NCBI GenBank assembly: GCA_002150815.3
Contig: NDFF03000388.1
Location: 186,001 to 250,000 of the forward strand
DNA length: 64,000 bases
DNA from: Grammothele lineata
Lineage: Eukaryota; Basidiomycota; Agaricomycetes; Polyporales; Polyporaceae
Direction of reading: 5' to 3'
Below, piece by piece: positions 12,588 to 22,910 of this stretch (its first letter is position 1; each line of letters opens with the position of its first letter). The notes under the pieces are model-generated. The model saw only the letters and a list, made by a program, of their open reading frames with translations. It was not told the DNA's origin and searched no databases. A program made the translations under genes and the position numbers.

Positions 12588-12785
12588 ACTTCGTCCTAGT
12601 CGGGACACATCCATGCTCGTTCGGCCGGGCTCCGCGCATCCGGGTCGTTACTCAACACACGCACACGCATGACGTGTGGGTGGTGCAGCGCGGTTGCTGC
12701 GGTACAGTGGGCTCATGCATTGGGGGCATCTCTCCGATGGCACGGATCGCCTATCCGGAAACTGGTGAGGTTCTGTCTTGCTGTC

Positions 12786-12795
12786 TGTCCGGACA
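12786..12795. promoter_or_regulatory. Conserved palindrome TGTCCGGACA (copy A)
   Basis: A perfect 10-bp palindrome retained at the matching place in both duplicated promoters (second copy 15483-15492), although flanking bases have diverged. Its position just upstream of the epimerase start suggests a dimeric transcription-factor site. The factor is unknown. Confidence 0.45.
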
Positions 12796-12828
12796 TCTGA
12801 GCATGCGTAGATTAATAGGTCCGTAGAC

Positions 12829-12935
12829 ATGGCCGCACACCCCGACTTGAAGCTTCCTTGCAACCACCACTCCAAAGCAATCGAGCCGCATTCTTGTCAC
12901 CGTGACGGGATGCTACGGCTCGTTGTTATGGGCTG
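12829..12935 (+). pseudogene. Remnant of an epimerase-fusion 5' end (copy A)
   Basis: The sequence after the conserved promoter matches the start of the intact gene at 15587. The core GCCGCATTCTTGTCAC (12885-12900) corresponds to 15603-15618, which encodes the first beta strand of the epimerase. The start codon is lost, the frame is broken and the rest of the gene is absent downstream. It is a decayed first copy of the divergent gene pair. Confidence 0.6.
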
Positions 12936-13870
12936 TCTCGCTATCGTAAGAGCGACTTTCCTAAAGCCGCAGAGGGCGGCCAGGCCCCTTGACGGCTGCG
13001 TCGCGATGGGACAAGTAAAAATTATGGCCGATTAGGGACCCTGCGAACGTGAGTGTGCTGTGAGCCTGGGAGCGAGGAGGTGGGAAGCAGACGATTGACA
13101 AGAGGTACGCCCTCATAGCACGACCGGGAGCATGAAGTGCGACGGACAATATGGCAAGCCTATCGTGCGCGAGTCGCAGGAAGTTGGAGAGTGTATGGTG
13201 TAGAGTCGAAGGACTCGAGCGAGAAAGATATTAGGCACGACCACGAAGGGCGAGCACGCGAGAGTTGTATACAGCGGCAGATGTATCAATCGCGCGATCG
13301 GTGTCGATAGGCGAGGACGAAATCTAGTGAAGTGCGAGATGAGACTGCACGAGCCTTACGAGGGAGCAACAAAGCCGATTCTGCTCGCAGTCGCGGACTA
13401 CTAGCATAGGTACAACGAAGGGCACGGCACAAAGGTGACGCATAAATTGAGAAAAATCTACGGAACATACGCGAAGGAAGAGATGGGTTTGTCGCGGCAG
13501 TAGAGAGCGTGGAGGTGGCTGTGCTACTGGGGGCGGGAACGAACTGGGACGAACGCCGCACGAGGCCCGCAAGCAAAAGTCGCGAAGACTCAGTGTAGCG
13601 TGGGCGGGTGCGTGTATTGAGGGTTGCATCAAGACGACTGAAGTGCGGAAGGGAGCTCGCGCTCAGTTGGACCAACTATGGGCGAAATATTTCGCGGCGT
13701 TCGGAGTTCGAAGCCTGAGTTTGTCAGCACAGATTTTGATCGACGACGCAACGACGACGCGTCACGCTAATAGTGTTTTGGCGCTTAAAAAGGTCAGTAC
13801 TCCTGCGTAACGACGTGCGTTCGCCGTCTGGTGACTGACATTCACTACTAGTATTGATATTCTCTGCCAG
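12936..13870. other. Junction between the two duplicated units
   Basis: About 0.9 kb with no recognisable gene. It separates the epimerase remnant of the first unit from the MT-GT8 pseudogene of the second. Confidence 0.4.
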
Positions 13871-14690
13871 GTGCACAGACCTCGTGAAGTGAGCGATGTT
13901 CGGGTCCGTCATCCGTCGCAGCCAGGTCGAGTGCAATCCGGTGTATGGTACTTTGCATACGTTCCCAGCCCTTGGGCGTTCCACTTCAGGCTGAGCGGGT
14001 GCCAGTCTCCCCGCAAGTGGGCGTTTAACGCGTCCTGGTCCTTCAACGTCGTGTCCGACTTCTCCGCAGCGGTCACGTATAGCTCGTCCAGCCCCGCCTG
14101 GACAAGTGCGAGGTCCATCAGCATAACGCCCGCGTTGGAGTATGGCGACGGGGACGGGGTGGAACCGTCGAGCCCTGACATCGGGAAGCCCACATCCGGT
14201 GAAGCTGCGATGGGATTCCCGCACAGGTCAGTGTCCCAGAGATCCTTGAGATCTTTCCTGACGAGGACGTCCGCATCCAGGTATAGGACCCTTTCGACGG
14301 GTAGAAGAGGGATCATCGCGATCCTCGCCCACACGGGCCCACTAGGATGGAAGGTGAGCTGACGAGCTTGATAGTAGCCTTGGGCATATCGGCGATGGGC
14401 CGCTCGAGCTTCGCCTTCACGTCGTCGTCGAGCCCATCTGCGACGACGTAGAAGGTGGTGAGCTTCGTCGTGTGCGCGGCGGCGCTGCGGATGGTGATGG
14501 CGGCGCCGATGGCGTAGGGGGCGTGCTCGCCGCCATTGTTGCAGAGCCCAGCGAGGGGTAGGGCGGCGAAGCGGCCCTACCAGCCTGCCCCTACCACGCA
14601 TTGCTTTACTGCGGGGACGTGTATGAAGAAGTTTCACCGGATATCGCTGTAGCAGGTGAACCCGTCCTATTTTTTGGTCATAAGTCGGAA
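13871..14690 (-). pseudogene. Degraded copy of the MT-GT8 fusion gene
   Basis: 13871-14345 is very similar to 10595-11070 of the intact gene and keeps the GT8 core open, including LYLDADVLVRKDL and KDQDALN. Relative to the intact gene it lacks ~33 bp next to the SGPVW segment, lacks ~0.5 kb of the methyltransferase half (equivalent to about 11282-11790), is frameshifted upstream of the GT8 core, and has lost the C-terminus and the start region. The GT8 core is far better conserved than the flanks, which could mean gene conversion or recent loss of constraint. The TATA box is missing as well. Confidence 0.85.
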
Positions 14691-15482
14691 ATTGGTGGGG
14701 TTCCGCGATTGCGCCGTTAATATGACGATGCTGTGAACGATGATAGGCTAGTCACTGCCTGTGACTCGGACAGCGCGCGATGAGGTTTCTCGATTTCTTG
14801 CTTGCCTCTGCATGAAAAAATTTCCATGGCTCACGCCTCTTTTCGATTAACAGTCGGAGTGCCGTTTCTGAGTGCAGTTGGTGAATGCAGTTGGATAGCT
14901 ACCACATCCTGCCTAAGCTCTTCGCATGGACCGGGACTCGAAACGTGACCTGGGGACCCACCGGCACATCTTACTGATGTGTTTCGTCGTACGTTTCGCG
15001 TTGGATATAAGCGAGGCAACCGGAAAGAATAATGGCTTCGACACAATACTGTGTTGTCGTTTCTCAGGAAACTATTTGTTGTTGATAACGCTGTCGAGGC
15101 TGTTTATCTTACACCCTAAATTTCAGGACACACAAGATATTTTGCCCGCGTACTGCTTGCAGACCGGATTCCTCTGTGGCGTCTCCACCATAGAGAACGT
15201 ATGGCATTAACGGCAACTCGATCGCCGAGCGCGCCAACACTGCGGTAGGTAAACCACAACCACCTGCACGTTTCTCTGAGCGCTGAGAACTTCGCACTAG
15301 CTAGGACACATTCATACTCGTTCCACTGGCCACTGCTCGTCAGGGATCTCACCCAGCGCACACAAATGACGTGTGGGTGGTGTAGCGCGGCTGCTGCGGT
15401 ATAGTAGGGTGGCGAATTATAGTCGTATGTCCGACTTCACGGACCGCCTATCCGGAAAATGGTGAGGTGCTGCCATTCTGTT

Positions 15483-15492
15483 TGTCCGGACA
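15483..15492. promoter_or_regulatory. Conserved palindrome TGTCCGGACA (copy B)
   Basis: Identical to 12786-12795 and ~95 bp upstream of the epimerase ATG. Confidence 0.45.
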
Positions 15493-15507
15493 TCTGAGTG
15501 TGCGTAG

Positions 15508-15514
15508 ATAAATA
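15508..15514 (+). promoter_or_regulatory. TATA-like element of the epimerase fusion gene
   Basis: ATAAATA lies ~73 bp upstream of the ATG at 15587. The dead copy has ATTAATA at the matching site. Confidence 0.4.
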
Positions 15515-15586
15515 GGTCCGCAGATATGGGCGAACACTCACTCCCTGCCCCAGTTCGAAACTTCCTCCGACTGCTCTACAACTGTC

Positions 15587-18500
15587 ATGCTGAAGAAATC
15601 CAGCCGCATCCTTGTCACAGGAGGCCACGGCTTCATCGTAAGTAGGCTGGACTACTATTGTAGGAGCAGTTTGGTTAATGCCACACAGGGCGGACATGTC
15701 GCTCGGCGGCTCCATTACGATGGCTTTCAAGTCAAAATCACCGACATCGTTCCGGCTCCAGCGCACGGCGCTCCTTTCAACGGCGAGACTATCATCGGAA
15801 ACCTATGTGACGTCTCATTCTGCGCACGCGTCGTCCAGAACGTCGACGTCGTCCTGCATTTCGCCGCCACCATGGGCGGCATGGGGACCATCCACGCAGC
15901 AAACGACTTCATCATTTTCCGCGAGAACCTCGCCATGACCGTCAACCTCCTCGAGGCGTGTGCCAGCGCAGACGTCAAGCGGTTTCTGTACGCGTCCTCG
16001 GCGTGCGTCTATCCAGAGTCTCTTCAGTCCTCAGGCTCCGACATCGCACTGTCAGAGGACGACGTTTGGAAAAACCCGCCCCCCGCCCCACAGCACTTTT
16101 ATGGCCTCGAGAAGCTAGTAGGCGAGCTGGTCCTCCAGCGCAACGGCTCGCCGACGCTCGACATCCGCATCGTCCGTTTCCATAATATCTTCGGCCCCAT
16201 GGGCGCGTGGTGCGGTGGCCGCGAGAAGGCGCCAGCCGCGTTCCTCCGCAAGGCGGTCGCCGCAAAACTCCTTAGGGACGTCGATGGCCCACCACACTTC
16301 GAGATATGGGGGGACGGCGCGCAGAGGCGTAGCTTCTGCTTCATCGACGACGCGGTGGATGCGGTCCTGAAGCTCCTCAGCTCCGACTGCGCAGAGCCCG
16401 TCAATGTCGGTTCGGACCGCGCGGTGTCCGTAAAGCAGCTCGCGGAGTTGGCTCTCGCTGCCGTCGGACTCGGCCCGACTTCTGTGGCGTTCCAGTACAC
16501 GAGCGATCGCCCTGTGGGGGTGGGTTCCAGGAATTCGGATAACACATTTGTCACAGCCTGCTTGGGCTGGCGGCCGACGACGAGCTTGCAAGATGGTTTG
16601 CGGAAAACCGGAGGGTGGATTGAGGCTGAGGTCAAAGCTGCTACAGTGTCGATGGAGGAGAGCGAGCGGACTGCTTTCTTGCGACGCCTGCTTACAAGCG
16701 ACGTCGTTGACTTGGCCTCGAACGCGATCACGTTTGCCATTCTTCTCCCCATCACCTCGCGTGGATCTCCCCGCCCCCAGGATTGTCTCGACAACCTGTC
16801 CTGCTTTGCAGAATCCTTGGCCAGGACGACGGCGGACGACATCGCGCGGCTCGGCGAGAGGTACCAAATCCGCATCTACCTCGCCATCGACGAGGACGAC
16901 GCTTTCCTCTGGGAGCCCGACGGTCGGAACGCGGCGGAGCCGGTGCTTTGTGCACATGGCTTCCGCAGCGTGACAACGCTCCCGCCGTGCACCCGTCCCA
17001 GGGGAAATGTCTGCGCTCTCTGGCGCGACTGCGCTCGTCAGGCCTACCAAGATAGATGCGATTATTACATCCTGATGGGCGACGACGTCACCGTACAGGA
17101 TCCGAACTGGATGTCGACCATCCACCATACCTTTGTCGAACTCTCTGCGGCGGAGGGGGTCCCGCACGGCATCGGCTGCGTAGCCTTCTGCGACATATCT
17201 TTCCCTGGCATGCCTACATTCCCTGTCGTCCACCGGACCCACATGGACATTTTCAACGGCGACGTCATCCCTAATTGCTTCACCAATCAGGACGGCGACC
17301 CGTTCCTGTTCCAACTTTATCGGCGGTGGGGGTGTTCGAAGATGGTGGACGTGCGGCTGTCGAACAAGGTTGGAGGAGACGGTACCGCCCGTTACGACAA
17401 GGTTCACGCTCCGGGATGGACGCTCAAACCACTAGACGACGCCACGACGGCCGTCGAGGCCTATCTTCGTCGGCACGCCCCGAACGCCATCCGCAAACTG
17501 ACCCTCGATGTTGTTATTCCGTGCTATCGAGTGAATCTGCACTATCTAGACGCCTTCTTGGCGCTGCGACCATCCGCTACATGCGCCGTAATGTTCATCA
17601 TCATTGTGGACGACCCGCATTCCCCGCAGATTGGCCGGCTCAAGCAAAAGTACGGACACAGGGCGGACGTGAGGATACGGGTGAACCCCCAGAACCTCGG
17701 TGCGTCTGCATCTCGCAACCGCGGGCTCGAGGAGTCTGCTGCGGAATGGGTTCACTTCCTCGATGACGATGTTACTCCCGACGCGAACCTCCTTGTCGAG
17801 GCGGAGAAAATTATCCGTAAGCACCCGATCGCGGCGGGTTTCGTCTGCAACGCGCAATTCCCTTCTGCGGACACAATGTTCACTGCGGCGGTTCACCTCG
17901 CCGGGGTTACCTATTTCTGGGACATCGCGGAGAAGATCGAGAAGGACGTGCCGTGGGGCGTCACTGCGAACCTCATTGCGCGACGGAACGTACCTGACGG
18001 CGTCGTATATGACTTGCTATTTCCGAAGACCGGGGGTGGGGAAGACATCGACTATTGCCGCAAGAAGCGCGAGTACTCGCTCACACACCGCAGGGAGGCC
18101 TTCATCGCCGCGCCGACCGTGAGGGTAACGCACCCATGGTGGAATGGGGGCCGCCGGTCGTACTGGAGATTTTACATGTGGTCCAAGGGTGACGGCGCCC
18201 TCACGAACCTCTACCCCGAGCTGTCGTACCGGGACCTTGTTCCCAACGCGGCCGAGTCTTTACTCGTATGCCTTCTCGTCATCCTCGCAGCCGGTCCCGT
18301 CGCGGCCTTCGACTTGGCGCTGTCCATGATGCTTCTTAGGCGGGGTGTTCACGGTGCGGTCTCCGTGCTCCTCGCCCAGGTCGTTCATGATGTTCTCCGC
18401 CACACAGTCCTGCATCCTGAACGGGTCCGGAATATGAAGACGACCGTGACAGGCGCGCGCTGGTTCGGCGCGATCGTCGAGGGCGCGCTTATCAGGGTGT

Positions 18501-18685
18501 TCTCGGAGTGGGGCAGAGTTGTAGGGTGCCTGGAGCGCCGGGAGGGGAGCATGCTTGGGCGACGCTTCGACTGGTTTTGTGGGGTATGGGAAGACCGCCC
18601 GAGGCGCGAGGAGATGATGAATAACCAGGTACGGTTGACAATGGCCTTGGCAGTGTTTGCGGTCCTTTGGAAGGCGGGTTTTTGA
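15587..18685 (+). CDS. GDP-mannose-3,5-epimerase-like / double glycosyltransferase fusion
   Basis: Two exons (15587-15637, 15689-18685); 1015 aa. The 51-nt intron has no stop, but splicing it restores the NAD(H) motif TGGHGFIGGH (residues ~10-19). Residues 1-345 are an extended SDR very close in motifs to GDP-mannose 3,5-epimerase: SSACVYPE with the catalytic-type Cys, YGLEKL (Tyr-x3-Lys), RFHNIFGPMG, GGREKAPAAF with the catalytic-type Lys, and SRNSDN. Residues ~364-620 are a GT-A-like module (FAILLPITSR, a GDDV motif near 481). Residues ~622-860 are a GT2-like module (LDVVIPCYR, NLGASASRNRG, FLDDDVTPD near 707). A hydrophobic membrane segment lies near 872-895. Substrates are inferred, not shown. 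Plant-type enzymes make GDP-L-galactose/L-gulose. Location at a membrane facing the cytosol is likely. The divergent partner is MT-GT8. Confidence 0.87.
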   Translation: MLKKSSRILVTGGHGFIVSRLDYYCRSSLVNATQGGHVARRLHYDGFQVKITDIVPAPAHGAPFNGETIIGNLCDVSFCARVVQNVDVVLHFAATMGGMGTIHAANDFIIFRENLAMTVNLLEACASADVKRFLYASSACVYPESLQSSGSDIALSEDDVWKNPPPAPQHFYGLEKLVGELVLQRNGSPTLDIRIVRFHNIFGPMGAWCGGREKAPAAFLRKAVAAKLLRDVDGPPHFEIWGDGAQRRSFCFIDDAVDAVLKLLSSDCAEPVNVGSDRAVSVKQLAELALAAVGLGPTSVAFQYTSDRPVGVGSRNSDNTFVTACLGWRPTTSLQDGLRKTGGWIEAEVKAATVSMEESERTAFLRRLLTSDVVDLASNAITFAILLPITSRGSPRPQDCLDNLSCFAESLARTTADDIARLGERYQIRIYLAIDEDDAFLWEPDGRNAAEPVLCAHGFRSVTTLPPCTRPRGNVCALWRDCARQAYQDRCDYYILMGDDVTVQDPNWMSTIHHTFVELSAAEGVPHGIGCVAFCDISFPGMPTFPVVHRTHMDIFNGDVIPNCFTNQDGDPFLFQLYRRWGCSKMVDVRLSNKVGGDGTARYDKVHAPGWTLKPLDDATTAVEAYLRRHAPNAIRKLTLDVVIPCYRVNLHYLDAFLALRPSATCAVMFIIIVDDPHSPQIGRLKQKYGHRADVRIRVNPQNLGASASRNRGLEESAAEWVHFLDDDVTPDANLLVEAEKIIRKHPIAAGFVCNAQFPSADTMFTAAVHLAGVTYFWDIAEKIEKDVPWGVTANLIARRNVPDGVVYDLLFPKTGGGEDIDYCRKKREYSLTHRREAFIAAPTVRVTHPWWNGGRRSYWRFYMWSKGDGALTNLYPELSYRDLVPNAAESLLVCLLVILAAGPVAAFDLALSMMLLRRGVHGAVSVLLAQVVHDVLRHTVLHPERVRNMKTTVTGARWFGAIVEGALIRVFSEWGRVVGCLERREGSMLGRRFDWFCGVWEDRPRREEMMNNQVRLTMALAVFAVLWKAGF

Positions 18686-19007
18686 AGCATACTGATAGTT
18701 TGTTGTATGTATGAGTAGTAGATCCTGTATGCCCATAGCGCGTTTCTTGATTTTCCGTTCGAGATCACCTCGGTAATTGTCTGCCAAAAGGGAACATGAT
18801 TGGGAAGGCCGAAACGGGCAGGAATTGCCGTGGTTGGGAGAAGGAGTCAGCGCGTGGATGAATAAGCGGGCTCACTCGCAGCCGGTCGGCAAAACGCGAC
18901 CATAAATAAGGTTTGAGGCGCGTCTTGTCGCGTCGCGTCCCGTAGTCGCCACGCAAAACTTGACCACCTCCTCTCTTGCCCCGCCCCGTCTGCGCAACGC
19001 ATACACC
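18686..19007. other. Intergenic region upstream of the Rad16-like gene
   Basis: About 320 bp between tandem plus-strand genes. No further features are seen. Confidence 0.4.
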
Positions 19008-22000
19008 ATGCCCGTCACTCGTGGCCGTACAAGAGCAAGCGTCTCGGCGTCGGCGACTCCTACCACCGCCGTCTCGCCCATGTTCAGCGCCGGGGCCTCT
19101 GTCCGCTCGACTCCTGATTCCTCTGCTATCGACGAAGACGAAGTTCTCCCCAAACAGAAGGCGAAGGTGGCGTCCAGTGCCAGAGGGAAGAAGCGTGTGC
19201 TGGAATATGAGACTGAGGAGGAACCATTGTCCGCAAGGGGTGCCAAGCGTCGCGTGGTCAAGCAAGCTGCATTTGTCGAGTTGCCTTCGAGGAAGAACTC
19301 CAAGGTGCGCTTCTCGTCAGATGTCCCTCTGTGGGATCAACTGAGCGTCCCCTTCAAGACGTCTGTGATTGAGGAAACCCCCGTCAAGCCACGGCGCTCA
19401 GGCAGGACCTCATCCACTGCTATCCTCATCGAGGACGACTCTGAGGAATTCGTCGAGTCGGACGATAGTGGTTCTGAGTTCGACCCCACAGAGGGCGGCA
19501 ACTCAGATGCTGCAGACGACGATGTAGATGATTCTGACGAGGAAGCCTTACTCAACGCCGCCGTCGCGCAGTCTCTCCGTACTGCACGCGACGACCTTGA
19601 GCGTGCTGCGGGTCTGACAAGTGCCGGTGCTGGTTCTTCCACGTCTCGCGCTCCTGCGAACAAGGCAGCTGCTCTACGAGCTGCAGCGGCTGAGCGGCGC
19701 CTTATGCGCGGGCAGGATTCGGACCTCGAGTTCGAAGAAGTGCAATTGCTGTCTGACTACAGCGAGGGCGAGTCGGACGAGGAGCCACTTTCGAAGGGCA
19801 AAGGAAAGCAGACCGCGAAGGCCTGGGCAAAGACCAAAACGATGACCATCACTGAGTTGAGGAGGTTGAAGAGAGAAGAGCGAGCCGCCAAGAGGCGTCC
19901 CTCCAAGGAAGAAGCAGAGCTGAGGAAGCAGCTGGGCAGGAAGCTCACATATGTCAGTGCAGTTGTTCCAGTGCAGTTTCTCGTTCTGACGATCCGCCAG
20001 GCTGAGAAATCGACGATAGCCTTGCACAAGCATCATCCTAACCTTAAGGACGTGTGGGGTGATCTCGAGCGGAAGATCGAAATAGTTGTGCCGGAGAGGG
20101 CCGAACAACCGTCTAACCTCAAGGTCCAGTTGCTGCCCTTCCAACTCGAGAGTCTGTCTTGGTTCAAGGAACAAGAGCGCGGTCCCTGGAGTGGGGGAAT
20201 ATTGGCCGTACGTCAATTTTCTTCTGTATACACACTGTCTCGGTATCAACTTCCGCGATACTTCACAGGACGAGATGGGGTAAGTGCTGAGTCCTCATGC
20301 ATACACTGTAAGACCATTCGGTAACGTCCACCCTTATAGCATGGGCAAGACCATTCAGATGATTTCCCTCTTGTTGTCTGACCACGGTGCCAAGCCGAAT
20401 CTGGTCGTTGCGTGAGTGCCAGTAGTGATGCTTCAGTTCAAAAATTTCCGCTGATAGTGCAACAGGCCTACTGTCGCAATCATGCAGTGGCGTAGTGAAA
20501 TTGAAACTCACACTGGTGGCCTTCTCAAGACTCTCGTTTGGCATGGTGCTTCCAGAGAGTCAAGCATCAAGGAACTCAAGAAGTTCGATGTTGTGAGTCC
20601 GCTTATCTCCTAGGACGTTTGGTACAATGCATTAAACGCCATGTCCCAGGTCCTCACTTCTTACGCTGTTTTAGAAAGCTGCTTCCGCAAGGAACGCAGT
20701 GGTTTCAAGCGCCAGGGCGCGATCGTGAAGGAAAAGTCGCCCCTCCATGCTATCAAGTGGAACCGAATCATTGTGCGTATATCCTACCAGTATGTGATGG
20801 GGCCCGGAACACTTAACATCTTGTGTAGCTGGACGAAGCGCACAACATCAAGGAACGGGCCACTAACACTGCCAAAGCAACTTTTGAGTTGGAGGCTAAA
20901 TACCGTTGGTGTCTTTCCGGCACTCCGGTCCAGAATCGTGTCGGAGAGCTGTACAGTCTTGTACGCTTCCTGGGCGGCGACCCATTCTCGTACTACTTCT
21001 GTAAGTGGCTGTTTCGTGGTATCACTCCTACGTGATTCTGAGATCTCCGTAGGTAAGGAGTGCGATTGCAAGTCTCTGCATTGGCGTTTCAAGGATCATA
21101 GGACTTGTGATGGTAAGTCAATCATGTTTGTGCGTATCCATACCCTGGCTAATAATATGACGCCTAGAATGTGGGCATAGTCCCATGAAGCATGTCAGTT
21201 TCGTCCAACTCCACGTTTCCTCACGCTTGCTCACGAAGCTTCTCAGACTTGCTTCTGGAACAATGAGATCCTTACTCCCATTCAGAAGAATGGGATGCTT
21301 GGCCCTGGACAGATTGCATACAAGAAGCTCAAGATTCTGCTCGACAGGATGATGCTACGTCGCACAAAGGTACTCACTCATTTAGATCCTTCTCCATGCG
21401 AATCTACTAAAACGTTGCGTAGATCCAACGAGCAGACGATCTCGGACTTCCCCCACGCACGGTAGTCATCAAGCGCGACTACTTCAGTCCAGAAGAAAAA
21501 GAGCTCTATTTGTCCCTGTTCTCCGACGCCAAGCGACAGTTCAGCACCTACGTAGATTCCGGAACTGTGTTGAACAGTACGTTCCCATTTTTCATACGTA
21601 GTAACGTTAGCAACTCACTTGCAATAACCAGACTATTCCAACATCTTCAGCTTGTACAGTCATTCCGCCACATTTGGTTAGATACCCAACTAACGTCTGT
21701 CTAGGCTCACTCGGATGCGACAGATGGCGTGTCACCCTGACCTCGTACTGCGCAGTAAGAACAACGCTGGGAAGTTCACCCTCGTCGACGACGGTGAGGG
21801 TACCGTGTGCCGGCTCTGCAACGAGTTCGCGGAGGACGCCATCCAGGCCAAGTGCAGGCACATCTTCGACCGCGAGTGCATCAAGCAGTACCTGGAAGCC
21901 TCCGTCGAGCCCACAGTAAGTTGCATCACGAAACCTCGTGCCTCGGCCGTGGAGCTTACCAGTATCGTCATAGCCCGCGTGTCCTGTCTGCCATGTCGCT

Positions 22001-22910
22001 CTTACAATCGACCTGGAAGCCCCCGCCTTGGAGTTGGATGAGAACGTCCAAGTGCGACAGGGGATCCTCGGCAGGCTGGACCTTGACAAGTGGCGTTCGT
22101 CGACCAAGATCGAGGCGCTCATTGAGGAGCTGAGCAACCTGCGCAGACAAGATGCTACGACCAAGAGCATCGTGTTTAGCCAGTTCGTCAACTTCCTGGA
22201 CCTTATCGCATATAGATTGCAGAAATCCGGCTTTACGGTGAGTCGCTCGTGCGCTGCGGCCGAGTGCTTGTCTATGAGAGCTTTCCTGACTTGACGCCTT
22301 AGATCTGTCGCCTAGAAGGTACAATGAGCCCTCAGGCTCGTGATGCCACTATCAAGTACTTCAGTATGTGTCTTCTCCTAAATACCTCAGCTTTCTGCTA
22401 ACATAGGGCCCCAGTGAACAACGTCCACGTCACTGTGTTCCTCGTCAGCTTGAAGGCGGGTGGTGTCGCTCTGAACCTAACTGAAGCGTCGCGCGTCTAC
22501 CTCATGGACAGCTGGTGGAACCCTGCCGTCGAGTACCGTAAGTTCTGTCCGGCTGCTGCTACGTCAATATCCGTCGTTTACGATGTCGTGCAGAGGCCAT
22601 GGACCGCATTCACCGTCTCGGCCAGCACCGTCCAGTCCAGGCGATCAAGCTCGTTGTCGAGGATAGCATCGAGAGCCGTATCGTCCAACTGCAGGAGAAG
22701 AAGGCTGCTATGGTGGATGCGACTCTGTCTGCTGATGACTCTGTATGTCTCTCGCCTCCTTTGCGAACGTGACAAAACTCTTATGACCCATCTTGTAGGC
22801 TATGGGTCGTCTCACCCCCGAAGATGTGAGTACTCGCAGTGTTTTATGACCTCCCACATCGTTGACTAATGCATGGTTATTTGCAGCTTGGATTCTTGTT
22901 CAGGCTCTAG
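19008..22910 (+). CDS. rad16: Rad16-type SNF2 helicase with RING finger (nucleotide excision repair)
   Basis: Nineteen exons: 19008-19952, 20001-20207, 20269-20279, 20340-20411, 20466-20592, 20650-20772, 20829-21000, 21053-21112, 21168-21193, 21247-21369, 21423-21576, 21632-21653, 21705-21915, 21974-22237, 22303-22363, 22415-22537, 22594-22742, 22799-22825, 22887-22910; 966 aa. An acidic/basic N-terminus (1-330) precedes the SNF2 ATPase: Walker A DEMGMGKT (~385), DEAHNIK (~497), SGTPV. The Rad16-specific CKECDCK / CGHSPMKH cysteine insertion follows, then a C3HC4 RING inside the helicase (CRLCNEF...CRHIF...CPVCHVAL), then helicase C with [20 protein letters not shown]. Rad16 acts with Rad7 in global-genome repair as translocase and E3 ligase. 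The two halves of the Walker A segment are joined through an 11-nt microexon (20269-20279). Confidence 0.93.

Larger units (their letters stand above)
14691..15586. promoter_or_regulatory. Duplicated divergent promoter (copy B)
   Basis: About 0.9 kb homologous to 11966-12880. Conserved islands include ctctgtgg.gtctcc-like, aaccacaaccacc, gacgtgtgggtggtg and gcctatccggaaa segments separated by diverged bases. It now serves only the epimerase fusion gene. Confidence 0.6.

Noticed and set aside
12936..13870. A third gene between the duplicated units
   Set aside because: Only short ORFs without features. Better explained as diverged or deleted duplicate sequence.
15638..15688. Intronless reading of the epimerase gene
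   Set aside because: The 51 nt are in frame without a stop, but they would interrupt the NAD-binding GxxGxxG turn. Canonical gtaagt/cacag borders remove them.
16115..17407. 430-residue minus-strand ORF
   Set aside because: It lies fully inside the epimerase-transferase fusion gene on the opposite strand. No family features, Arg/Ala bias typical of antisense frames in GC-rich coding DNA.
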